Source of the DNA: Bacteroides intestinalis
Lineage (GTDB): Bacteria > Bacteroidota > Bacteroidia > Bacteroidales > Bacteroidaceae
Assembly (NCBI RefSeq): GCF_902364365.1
Contig: NZ_CABJDN010000009.1
Coordinates: 124,001-188,000, forward strand
Length of the DNA stretch: 64,000 nucleotides
Direction: 5' to 3'
Part shown: positions 43,413 through 51,167 of the stretch, in pieces
Layout: the number at the start of each line of letters is the position of its first letter
How positions within the stretch are numbered: position 1 is the stretch's first letter
Position numbers and translations under genes: made by a program
The notes under the pieces: model-generated
What the model saw: only the letters and a program-made list of their open reading frames with translations
What the model was told of the DNA's origin: nothing
Database searches by the model: none

Positions 43413-44677
43413 TAGCCAAGATTTCACACGGCAGCAGTCTGTACGGCGTGCTTTCGTACAACCAGTTAAAGGTGGACGAGCTTCATGCCGACGTGCTTTT
43501 CGGTAACCGGATTATCGAGCCGCAGGGCGATAACCCCTACACAATAGAGCATCTTTCCCGTTCGTTCGAGGACTACCTGACTGCCAACCGCAAGACCGAG
43601 AAACCCATCCTGCACATTTCTCTCAATCCCGATCCGAAAGATTGCGTGAGTGAAGAGCAGTTTATCAAGTTGGCGGAAGAGTATATGCGGCGCATGGGCT
43701 TCGGCGACCAGCCCTATATTGTCTATCGCCACAACGACATCGGTAGGGAACACCTGCATATCGTTTCCGTCCGGGTGGACGAAACCGGGCATGCCATTTC
43801 CGACAGCTACGAACACGAGCGTTCGATGGCCGTCTGCCGGGAACTGGAACAACAGTTCAGCCTTACCCCGGCAACCAAAAAGGAGTGGAAGGAAGGGCTG
43901 CCCTTGTCGCCCGTCAATTACGAGGGCGGCAACCTCAAAGGGCAGTTGGCGGGCGTGATTCGTCCGATAGCCCGTGAATGGCGTTTCCAGTCGCTCGGCG
44001 AATACCGTGCCGTACTTTCGCTTTACGGTATTTCGGTGAATGAAGTCAAAGGGGAATATGGCGGACGGGAGTATCACGGCTTGTCCTATTCGGCAACGGA
44101 TAAGGAAGGTAACAAGGTAGGTAAGCCCTTCAAATCTTCCATCTTCGGCAAAGAGGCAGGCATCGACGCACTGGAAAAGCGTATGCAGGTTTCCGCTGCA
44201 TGGGTAAAGAAGCACAAGGACATTACAGCCGACACCGCCGCCCGCATAGCGGCAGCCATGCAGACCGCCGGGCATGACCGGGTACTTTTCGAGCGTGAAC
44301 TGCTCCGGCAGGGTATCGGTGTGGTGTTCCGTCAGAACGAAGCCGGGCGCATCTATGGCGCAACCTTTATCGACCATGCCGACAAGACCGTTTTCAACGG
44401 TTCCCGTCTGGGCAAGGAGTTTTCAGCAGGCGTATTTAACGAGCTTTTTGCTGGGCAGGACGGTACGCACTCTGTACAGCAGCAGGAACATTCCGGCGCA
44501 CCTGAATGGCAGGAACGTGATACAGCGTACCAGCCCGACCACAAGGACAGTACCGCTGAAAATGTGGCAAACGCTTTCAGCCTGTTCGCACCCGTGCAGG
44601 GTGGTGCATCCGGCGACCAGTCCGCACCGCAGCAGCGGAAAAGGAAGAAGAAGCGCAGGTACGGCAGGCAGCAGTAG
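43409..44677 (+). CDS. mobB: Relaxase MobB
   Basis: A 422-residue relaxase/mobilization nuclease. The N-terminal domain starts MIAKISHGSSLYGVLSYNQ with a candidate catalytic Tyr, and the three-His motif is in YRHNDIGREHLHIVSVRVD near residues 107-122. These define the HUH-type relaxase (MOBP-like) that nicks oriT and leads the strand into the recipient. The C-terminal tail is basic (KRKKKRRYGRQQ). It overlaps mobA by 4 bases and precedes mobC by 42. Confidence 0.93.
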   Translation: MIAKISHGSSLYGVLSYNQLKVDELHADVLFGNRIIEPQGDNPYTIEHLSRSFEDYLTANRKTEKPILHISLNPDPKDCVSEEQFIKLAEEYMRRMGFGDQPYIVYRHNDIGREHLHIVSVRVDETGHAISDSYEHERSMAVCRELEQQFSLTPATKKEWKEGLPLSPVNYEGGNLKGQLAGVIRPIAREWRFQSLGEYRAVLSLYGISVNEVKGEYGGREYHGLSYSATDKEGNKVGKPFKSSIFGKEAGIDALEKRMQVSAAWVKKHKDITADTAARIAAAMQTAGHDRVLFERELLRQGIGVVFRQNEAGRIYGATFIDHADKTVFNGSRLGKEFSAGVFNELFAGQDGTHSVQQQEHSGAPEWQERDTAYQPDHKDSTAENVANAFSLFAPVQGGASGDQSAPQQRKRKKKRRYGRQQ

Positions 44678-44719
44678 CCTTCCGTTTTTTAGTTTACTCA
44701 ATTTAAAATTTATATCAAT

Positions 44720-46726
44720 ATGCAAAACGAAGACGATTTGCGTGGACTTGCCAAAGTAATGGAGTTCATGCGTGCTATCAGTATTTTATTTGTAGTTATC
44801 AATATTTATTGGTTCTGTTACCAGTCCATCCGGGAGTGGGGTATCAATATCGGCGTGGTCGATAGAATCCTGCTCGGTTTCCAGCATACCGCCGGGCTGT
44901 TCTCCAATATCCTTTGGACGAAATTCTTTGCCGTGGTGTTCCTCGCCTTGTCCTGTTTAGGCACAAAGGGCGTGAAGGAGCAGAAGATCACTTGGCGGAA
45001 GATTATTCTTTCCGGTGTGTCGGGATTGCTGTTGTTCTTTTTCAACTGGTGGCTGCTCGCACTCCCGTTACCCTTGTCAGCAAACACGGTGTTCTACATC
45101 GCCACCCTCACAGCAGGATATATCCTACTGCTCATGGCAGGACTGTGGATGTCCCGCCTGCTCAAAACCAACCTGCTTGAAGATGTGTTCAATATCGAGA
45201 ACGAGAGCTTTATGCAGGAAACTGAACTCAAAGAGAACGAGTATTCCGTCAATCTCCGCACTCGCTTTTGGTTCAGGGGAAAGACGTATGACGGGTGGAT
45301 TAACCTTGTTAATATTTTTCGTGCGACAATGGTATTGGGAACTCCGGGCAGCGGGAAGTCCTATGCAATTATAAATCAATACATTAAACAGGTTATAGAG
45401 AAAGGATTTTCCGTTTTCTTGTACGATTTCAAATATCCCGATCTTTCCGAAATTGCTTACAACCACCTGCTCAACAATCTGGACGGTTACAAGGTCAAGC
45501 CGAAATTCTACGTGATAAACTTCGATGATCCGGCGGGTAGCCACCGATGCAATCCCATTCACCCGGACTTTATGACCGACATATCCGATGCCTACGAGAG
45601 TGCGTACACGATTATGTTAAATTTGAACCGCACTTGGATCAGCAAGCAGGGCGACTTCTTTGTAGAATCTCCTATCATTCTGTTAGCCAGTATTATATGG
45701 TATTTAAAAATTTACAAGAACGGCAAGTATTGCACCTTCCCCCATGCCATAGAGTTCCTGAACCGGAAGTACGCTGATATTTTCCCCATCCTCACCAGTT
45801 ACCCCGAACTGGAGAACTATTTAAGTCCTTTTATGGACGCTTGGGAATCCTCGGCGGTGGAGCAGTTGCAGGGGCAGATAGCCAGTGCCAAAATCCCGCT
45901 TTCCCGTATGATTTCCCCGGCTCTCTATTGGGTAATGACGGCGGATGATTTCACGCTCGACATCAACAACCCCGAAGAACCGAAAGTGCTGGTTGTCGGC
46001 AACAATCCCGACAGGCAGGGCATTTACGGTGCGGCTCTCGGTCTGTACAACTCCCGTATCGTGAAGTTAATCAACAAGAAGAAACGGCTCAAATCCGCCG
46101 TAATCATAGACGAGTTACCCACCATTTACATGCGTGGGCTGGATAACCTGATTGCCACCGCCCGAAGCAACAAGGTAGCTGTCATGCTGGGCTTTCAGGA
46201 TTTCAGTCAGTTAAAAAGGGACTACGGCGACAAGGAGAGTGCCGTGATCTGCAATACCGTCGGCAATGTCTTTGCAGGTCAGGTAGTTGCCGAAACCGCC
46301 AAAACCTTGTCGGAGCGTTTCGGCAAGGTCTTGCAGAAACGGCAAAACATGACTATCAACCGCAACGAAACTTCCGTTTCCATCAATACCCAAATGGATA
46401 GCCTTATCCCGGCATCCAAAATCAGTAACTTGACACAGGGTATGTTTGTCGGGGCGGTAGCGGACAATTTCGACGAGCGCATCGAGCAGAAGATTTTCCA
46501 CGCCGAGATTGTCGTGGATAACGAGCAGGTCAAACGGGAAACCGCCCGTTACGTGAAGATACCGCAGATTATCGACTTCACCGACAAGGACGGCAACGAC
46601 ACCATGCAGCAGCAGATTGAACAGAACTACTACCGCATCAAGAACGAGGTCAAGCAGATTGTTGCCGACGAAATAGAGCGAATCAAGGCTGATCCCGAAC
46701 TTTCGCACCTGATTAAGAATGTGTGA
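44720..46726 (+). CDS. mobC: Type IV coupling protein MobC (TraG/VirD4-like)
   Basis: A 668-residue protein with four N-terminal membrane segments (to about residue 145), Walker A GTPGSGKSYAI near 207 and Walker B AVIIDELPTIY near 460. A conserved VMLGFQDFSQLKRDYG helix follows. This is a VirD4-type ATPase that links the relaxosome to the secretion channel. A strong hairpin terminator begins 8 bases after the stop. Confidence 0.94.
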   Translation: MQNEDDLRGLAKVMEFMRAISILFVVINIYWFCYQSIREWGINIGVVDRILLGFQHTAGLFSNILWTKFFAVVFLALSCLGTKGVKEQKITWRKIILSGVSGLLLFFFNWWLLALPLPLSANTVFYIATLTAGYILLLMAGLWMSRLLKTNLLEDVFNIENESFMQETELKENEYSVNLRTRFWFRGKTYDGWINLVNIFRATMVLGTPGSGKSYAIINQYIKQVIEKGFSVFLYDFKYPDLSEIAYNHLLNNLDGYKVKPKFYVINFDDPAGSHRCNPIHPDFMTDISDAYESAYTIMLNLNRTWISKQGDFFVESPIILLASIIWYLKIYKNGKYCTFPHAIEFLNRKYADIFPILTSYPELENYLSPFMDAWESSAVEQLQGQIASAKIPLSRMISPALYWVMTADDFTLDINNPEEPKVLVVGNNPDRQGIYGAALGLYNSRIVKLINKKKRLKSAVIIDELPTIYMRGLDNLIATARSNKVAVMLGFQDFSQLKRDYGDKESAVICNTVGNVFAGQVVAETAKTLSERFGKVLQKRQNMTINRNETSVSINTQMDSLIPASKISNLTQGMFVGAVADNFDERIEQKIFHAEIVVDNEQVKRETARYVKIPQIIDFTDKDGNDTMQQQIEQNYYRIKNEVKQIVADEIERIKADPELSHLIKNV

Positions 46727-46734
46727 TAAATGAA

Positions 46735-46779
46735 AAACGTATATTCCGGCCAGACAGATTGCTGGCGGAATATACGTTT
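46735..46779. terminator. Bidirectional hairpin after mobC
   Basis: A 14-bp perfect stem AAACGTATATTCCG (46735-46748) with 46766-46779, plus an inner CCAG/CTGG stem, flanked by an A-run and a short T-run. It separates mobC from the convergent cargo genes. Confidence 0.85.
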
Positions 46780-46808
46780 CTATAATCCTACAAATTTATA
46801 TTTATCAA

Positions 46809-46950
46809 CTATTTCTCACCACACAACGGCAACAGCGCATTAGCCTGAAAGCATCTCAATTCACTACTTCTGTGCCAGTCCCCACAAGCCCCGTTCTTAT
46901 CGCCCGACTGGTTACGTGCCAGCCCCCGACCATAGTACAACTTTCCGAGT
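46809..46950 (-). pseudogene. 3' fragment of a TPR lipoprotein gene
   Basis: Bases 46818-46947 repeat the last 130 bases of the 47838 TPR gene (47847-47976) with 7 differences. The frame is kept and ends in LCGEK plus stop, but there is no start or TPR part. The fragment runs straight into the ankyrin gene's stop codon. It is the remnant of a second copy, likely left by recombination that brought in the ankyrin gene. Confidence 0.8.
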
Positions 46951-46953
46951 GCA

Positions 46954-47808
46954 TCATTTATTGTCTTCGGTTGCCCCATACTCGAGTAACAGCGCTATTA
47001 TTTCATCTGCTTGCCGTAACATGTCAGCCTTAAATTGGGGGTCATTAATATCGCTCTCACCTTCTCTCAGCCGTTTAGCCAAAGACAATGGCGTATCTCC
47101 CTCTTGATTTTTAATATTTACATCTGCTCCATTGTCTAATAATAGTTTTACTGATTTTAGGTTTCCCCATCCAATAGCATGAAAAATCGGAGTGCCACGA
47201 AGTGCCTTTCCGTTGACATCAGCCCCGTTTTCAATCAGGAAAACAGCTCTCGTAAATTCTGGGTCGGTATAGCAGTCTTCTTCTACCATATGGCTCAATA
47301 AATAGCTTGACTTCGATATGTCATATCCATTCTCAATCATTTCACGAGCCATATCAAACTTGAAGTATGTAACCAATTTATCAAAGGCACACCCGCTACA
47401 CTTCTTGGCAACTTTTTCTGCAAGTGGTTTTATTTTTTCATCAGACGCTCCGTCTGCAAGCATTTTATACAATTTGGATCGATTTTTCGTAAATTGATTA
47501 TCTGGATACTCTTTAATAAAATGAATTGTCGGATATATTGCAAATAAGAGAATGATTGCTGCCCATACCCCGGTAAGTACCCATCCATTGGATATTTTAC
47601 AAGCAGCAACAATCAGTGCCGTTAGAAAAACGGCAAGCAGCAAGACAGTTACAATGAATCCGATTATCGCAATGCCATAACCATCCCCACCCCCCTGCGG
47701 GTCATACTTGCCGGATGTTGGAAATGATAGCGATACAATTGCATCGAATAATGGTTTGGCGAGTATTCCCGCCAGAACTATGGCTATAAATATTAAGATC
47801 ATTTTCAT
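46954..47808 (-). CDS. Membrane-anchored ankyrin-repeat protein
   Basis: A 284-residue protein with three N-terminal hydrophobic segments (to about residue 95) and a soluble C-terminal part with ankyrin repeats. The repeats read AVFLIENGADVNGKALRGTPIFHAIGWG and SVKLLLDNGADVNIKNQEGDTPLSLAKR. Such proteins often serve as immunity or scaffold proteins in cargo regions, but no partner toxin is visible. It is flanked on both sides by copies of the TPR gene's 3' end. Confidence 0.75.
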   Translation of the reverse strand: MKMILIFIAIVLAGILAKPLFDAIVSLSFPTSGKYDPQGGGDGYGIAIIGFIVTVLLLAVFLTALIVAACKISNGWVLTGVWAAIILLFAIYPTIHFIKEYPDNQFTKNRSKLYKMLADGASDEKIKPLAEKVAKKCSGCAFDKLVTYFKFDMAREMIENGYDISKSSYLLSHMVEEDCYTDPEFTRAVFLIENGADVNGKALRGTPIFHAIGWGNLKSVKLLLDNGADVNIKNQEGDTPLSLAKRLREGESDINDPQFKADMLRQADEIIALLLEYGATEDNK

Positions 47809-47837
47809 AACTTCTTAATTTCATGTTTGTAATTTTG

Positions 47838-48827
47838 TTATTTTTTACCACACAACGGCAACAACGCATTAGCCTGCAAGCATCCCAATTCACTACTTCT
47901 GTGCCAGTCCTCACAAGCCCCATCCTTATCGCCCGACTGGTTACGTGCCAGCCCACGACCATAGTACAACTTTCCGTCACTCGGAAAAGCCTTTATTCCT
48001 TCGCCGTATGTTTCCGCAGCTTCCTTGAAGCGTTTCAGGTCATACAGCGCACGCCCCAGATTATTATACAAATCCGCATCGGGAGAGCAGTTCTTTATCG
48101 CCAGACGATAAGTAGCTATTTCTCCCTCGTAATCTCTTGTTTCATATTGCGCCACACCCAAATTTATATAGGCATCAATATCTTGAGGTGCAATTTCTAT
48201 TGCCTTATTATAATCATTAATAGCTCCTTTGTTATCACCAAGATCAGACTTACAATTTCCTCTGTTAATATAAACTACTATATCTTGTGGATTCAATTTT
48301 ATTGCTTTATTATAATCGTTAATAGCTCCTTTATTATCACCAAGTCTTGATTTGCAATTTCCTCTATTAAAATATGCTTTTATATATTGAGGATTGATTT
48401 GTATTGCTTTGGAATAGTCTGCAATGGCTCCTTTATTATCACCTAATTTTGATTTAATTAGCCCTCTATTATAATAAGTTTTATAATCTTGTGGATTAAT
48501 TTGAATTGCTTTAGTATAATCGTCAATAGCCCCCTGATTATCATCTACTTTTGATTTACTTAGTCCTCTATTATAATAGGCTAACATATAAAGAGGATCA
48601 ATCTCAATAGCTTTGTTATATTCTGCAATAGCCCCCAATTTGTCACCACTCCCAGACTTTATATTTCCGCTTTCCAAATAAGCGTATGCCAATGAATCCA
48701 CCGGATGGAACGCAACAGTATCATTTTGCAAAGAATCTGTTCCCTGCTTTACCTGCTTATTTCCGCTCGCCTGTCCGCAACTCGACAAACATACAGCCAG
48801 TAATATGTAAACAGTCCATTTCCTCAT
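47838..48827 (-). CDS. TPR-repeat lipoprotein
   Basis: A 329-residue protein with a lipoprotein signal (LSSCGQ near residue 17). At least eight TPR units of 34 residues follow; the central ones are nearly identical (KSKLGDNKGAIADYSKAIQI type). DNA of the central repeats (about 48200-48640) is so similar that copy number could change by slippage. The C-terminus has a conserved cysteine pair region (GACEDWHRSSELGC, LPLCGKK). No direct function is known. It is leftward, with the 120-residue lipoprotein gene 4 bases upstream. Confidence 0.8.
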   Translation of the reverse strand: MRKWTVYILLAVCLSSCGQASGNKQVKQGTDSLQNDTVAFHPVDSLAYAYLESGNIKSGSGDKLGAIAEYNKAIEIDPLYMLAYYNRGLSKSKVDDNQGAIDDYTKAIQINPQDYKTYYNRGLIKSKLGDNKGAIADYSKAIQINPQYIKAYFNRGNCKSRLGDNKGAINDYNKAIKLNPQDIVVYINRGNCKSDLGDNKGAINDYNKAIEIAPQDIDAYINLGVAQYETRDYEGEIATYRLAIKNCSPDADLYNNLGRALYDLKRFKEAAETYGEGIKAFPSDGKLYYGRGLARNQSGDKDGACEDWHRSSELGCLQANALLPLCGKK

Positions 48828-48831
48828 ACAC

Positions 48832-49194
48832 TTATTGCATTTTCAAAACTTCAAACAGTATCGTATCGTTTTCACGCCATTTCGTCCAGCCGGAGAAGGG
48901 AACAGCAAGTTTATTTATCGCACGTAAATCCTCAAACCTTATCCAGTCACCTTTCTTCTCTTTCACGTGTCCGCCATAATGTCGGGCAGGATAAAGTTCT
49001 TCCGTTACTTTTCCTTCCGGCTGGTCGTATAGCTTGAACTCGTACAAGTTCGTGACAAACTTTCCGATCAAGCTATCACCGTAATGTTCTGCGATAGGAA
49101 TATCTCCCGTCTCTTTCTCGGAAGAAGCCCCTCGTCTGGTATTGGAACAAGTCGCCATAGCTATACATATTAATAGGGTTATTACTGCTTTCAT
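48832..49194 (-). CDS. Small lipoprotein of unknown function
   Basis: A 120-residue protein with a lipoprotein signal (MATCS near residue 16). The rest resembles an SH3-like fold (FKLYDQPEGKVTEELYPARH, then GDWIRFEDLRAIN) but no family is certain. It lies 4 bases upstream of the TPR gene. A TATCTTTG box (minus strand, 49237-49244) lies 42 bases before its start, inside the gap after the 49262 gene. Confidence 0.6.
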   Translation of the reverse strand: MKAVITLLICIAMATCSNTRRGASSEKETGDIPIAEHYGDSLIGKFVTNLYEFKLYDQPEGKVTEELYPARHYGGHVKEKKGDWIRFEDLRAINKLAVPFSGWTKWRENDTILFEVLKMQ

Positions 49195-49236
49195 TATTTA
49201 TTATTTCAAGTTGAACATTCCGTTTCCATTTTCTGC

Positions 49237-49244
49237 CAAAGATA
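49237..49244 (-). promoter_or_regulatory. TAnnTTTG promoter box for the lipoprotein-TPR pair
   Basis: Minus-strand TATCTTTG followed by GGCA, the same extended box as at 50796-50803 (GGGGTATCTTTGGCA in both). The 34-bp upstream element found at 50825 is absent here. Confidence 0.55.
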
Positions 49245-49261
49245 CCCCGATTTGTATATCT

Positions 49262-50452
49262 TTATTCTCCTATATATTTAATATCACTCGAATGGATATG
49301 TTGGTGATTATTGTAATATACAACTGTTTCTTTTTTAGGCTGATTAGCTCCACGTTTAAAGACATGAATTTGTGTTTCCTCAAATTTACATTCTCTCTCG
49401 CCAACTCTAAGGCTGATGTCAAATCGGTTATTATCTTCTCCGACTTTAATCAGAAATTTCCCCCGAATATCGGGATTGGATTCATCGCCAAATGCCGCAG
49501 GATAATTGTGTATAACCTCATTCTCATTAAAAAACAGATGCCCTACATATACTGTGTCGGCAACGTTCCATGCCATTATCAAATGTTTCAGCCTTGCCAT
49601 AGGGTAATATTTTACATCATCAAGACTTCCGAACATCTCACCATTGGAACAATAATACCCGTAATCCGGATCAAATACAGTCTGCTCATTCTCAAACTCA
49701 ATCTGAATATCATACGAAAATCTTTCTGCATAAGTATCCCATAATCCTTTAGGAATACCATTTTTCGATAGATTTTCAATCGCTTTGGGATAATCCGACA
49801 ATCGACCTGTACAAAAATCATCCATTGTTTTATGACGGGTATCCACATAATCACTTAATTCTACTGATACTTCTTCTGCCTGTAGAGTATAATCCAAACG
49901 GGCATAACGGTGAGAGCCATCAAGGTATAGCCATATTTTTCCTTCCGGCAAAAGTGTTATGACAAGGTTGTTGTATCTGAAACGTTGCTTTTCTTTGACA
50001 CCATAGTACCCCTCTCGAAATAATTCTAACATTCGGTTTTGCAATTCCTCTGAAAACTCGATATTTGCTTGATAGAATTTCTTCTCGGTATATGCAGCCC
50101 ACAAAATATCAAGGCTATTAGGGATAGGCAACCCACGTTCTATGTCGAAAGCATTTAAATCAACTCCACCTGCTCCTCTTCTTCCGATACCCAATTTCGG
50201 AAAAGAACCAAAGACCTGAATACTTTCCCCTTTGTTACCGAAACCCACTTTGCAGCGGAGAAGTTCTACCGGGTAATTACGTGGAGTACTGACAGACGGA
50301 CTCCACGAAAAGATTGTTCTCGGTTCTTTCTTGTTGAACCTGATTTTGATTCCTGCCGCCTTGTAAAAAAGAAAGCACAGCAACAAGCAGGCGATAACCA
50401 ATAGCACCGCATTGGCTTTGTCCTCTTTGAAGAAATGATAGATCGTTTCCAT
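49262..50452 (-). CDS. Membrane-anchored DUF2931-like protein
   Basis: A 396-residue protein. One N-terminal membrane segment (AVLLVIACLLLCFLFYKAAG) is followed by a large soluble domain. The part LPIPNSLDILWAAYTEKKFYQANIEFS and the C-terminal strands resemble DUF2931, a Bacteroidetes family often in immunity-like cargo regions. Assignment to the family is tentative. It follows a small membrane-protein gene by 14 bases and shares its promoter. Confidence 0.5.
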   Translation of the reverse strand: METIYHFFKEDKANAVLLVIACLLLCFLFYKAAGIKIRFNKKEPRTIFSWSPSVSTPRNYPVELLRCKVGFGNKGESIQVFGSFPKLGIGRRGAGGVDLNAFDIERGLPIPNSLDILWAAYTEKKFYQANIEFSEELQNRMLELFREGYYGVKEKQRFRYNNLVITLLPEGKIWLYLDGSHRYARLDYTLQAEEVSVELSDYVDTRHKTMDDFCTGRLSDYPKAIENLSKNGIPKGLWDTYAERFSYDIQIEFENEQTVFDPDYGYYCSNGEMFGSLDDVKYYPMARLKHLIMAWNVADTVYVGHLFFNENEVIHNYPAAFGDESNPDIRGKFLIKVGEDNNRFDISLRVGERECKFEETQIHVFKRGANQPKKETVVYYNNHQHIHSSDIKYIGE

Positions 50453-50466
50453 AAATGACTATTTAG

Positions 50467-50748
50467 TTAGTGCCAACTCATGTGTTCGAGTTCGTAAGCT
50501 ATAAAGGATATGATGATCGACAGGACAAGGGCGATGATACCTATAATCAAATCCCCTTTACGGCATAGGCTTCCTTCCGGGTTCAGAAAGGCAGCAAGAA
50601 AGAATAGCCCTGTTATGATATAAGGGAATATTTTCCAGTCAAAATCCCCTGCATCATAATCCGGATAGTAAGAAACTATAATCCGTAACACAACGCTGAT
50701 AACAGTTATTAGCGTGATGGTTAAAAGAAATTTTGCAACTGCACCCAT
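50467..50748 (-). CDS. Small membrane protein upstream of the DUF2931-like gene
   Basis: 93 residues from the ATG at 50748. The open frame extends to 50913, but that part overlaps the promoter and the 34-bp element, so the shorter start is chosen. Three hydrophobic segments are seen (FLLTITLITVISVVLRIIV, PYIITGLFFLAAFL, IIGIIALVLSIIISFIAYEL). No family is recognised. It starts 48 bases after the -7 box and is co-transcribed with the DUF2931-like gene. Confidence 0.6.
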   Translation of the reverse strand: MGAVAKFLLTITLITVISVVLRIIVSYYPDYDAGDFDWKIFPYIITGLFFLAAFLNPEGSLCRKGDLIIGIIALVLSIIISFIAYELEHMSWH

Positions 50749-50795
50749 ACGCTTAAATATTAAGTTTATAATCTCATTATACCTCTTTCTTTTGC

Positions 50796-50858
50796 CAAAG
50801 ATACCCCGCCGTCCTTCAATTCCCTTTTCGTTTCCCGTCCGTTCTTTTTCGATAATCG
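50796..50858 (-). promoter_or_regulatory. Promoter with shared 34-bp upstream element, copy A
   Basis: On the minus strand, TATCTTTG (50803 to 50796) is preceded by 21 bases and then a 34-base element (50858 to 50825) that starts with the dyad CGATTATCG and ends in GAAACGAAAA. The same element, with one substitution (C/T), lies at the same distance from the RteC-gene -7 box. It replaces a clear -33 box and looks like an activator or repressor site. Confidence 0.65.
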
Positions 50859-50921
50859 TCCGCAAAAGGATATTTAACGGCTTCATTTGTCCTTTTGCCC
50901 AAATATAAAACAAAATCCCGA

Positions 50922-50947
50922 TAAAATACAGTAATTACTGTATTTTA
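50922..50947. promoter_or_regulatory. 26-bp perfect palindrome
   Basis: TAAAATACAG-TAATTA-CTGTATTTTA, fully self-complementary, lies in the 419-base gap between the leftward 50748 gene and the rightward 51168 gene. It could be a dimeric regulator's operator or a symmetrical hairpin terminator. The rest of the gap (50948-51167) holds no gene; a T-rich stretch near 50980-51000 may contain the 51168 promoter. Confidence 0.55.
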
Positions 50948-51167
50948 TTCTTCTGATACCTGATAAAATACTTCCCCCTTTGTTTTATATTGCTTTGCAC
51001 CTCGAACTTCTCCGGTTCTCCCGCCATCCGCCACGACAAACCTGCGAACCGGACGACAAGTAGCGACGCCCCGCCTCAAACTTGCTGATAACCCATGTTT
51101 TCCCCTATATATTTACGTCCGGTTTCACTGGAAACCATTAGTATTCACCATTTAAAAATTTAAGTTT

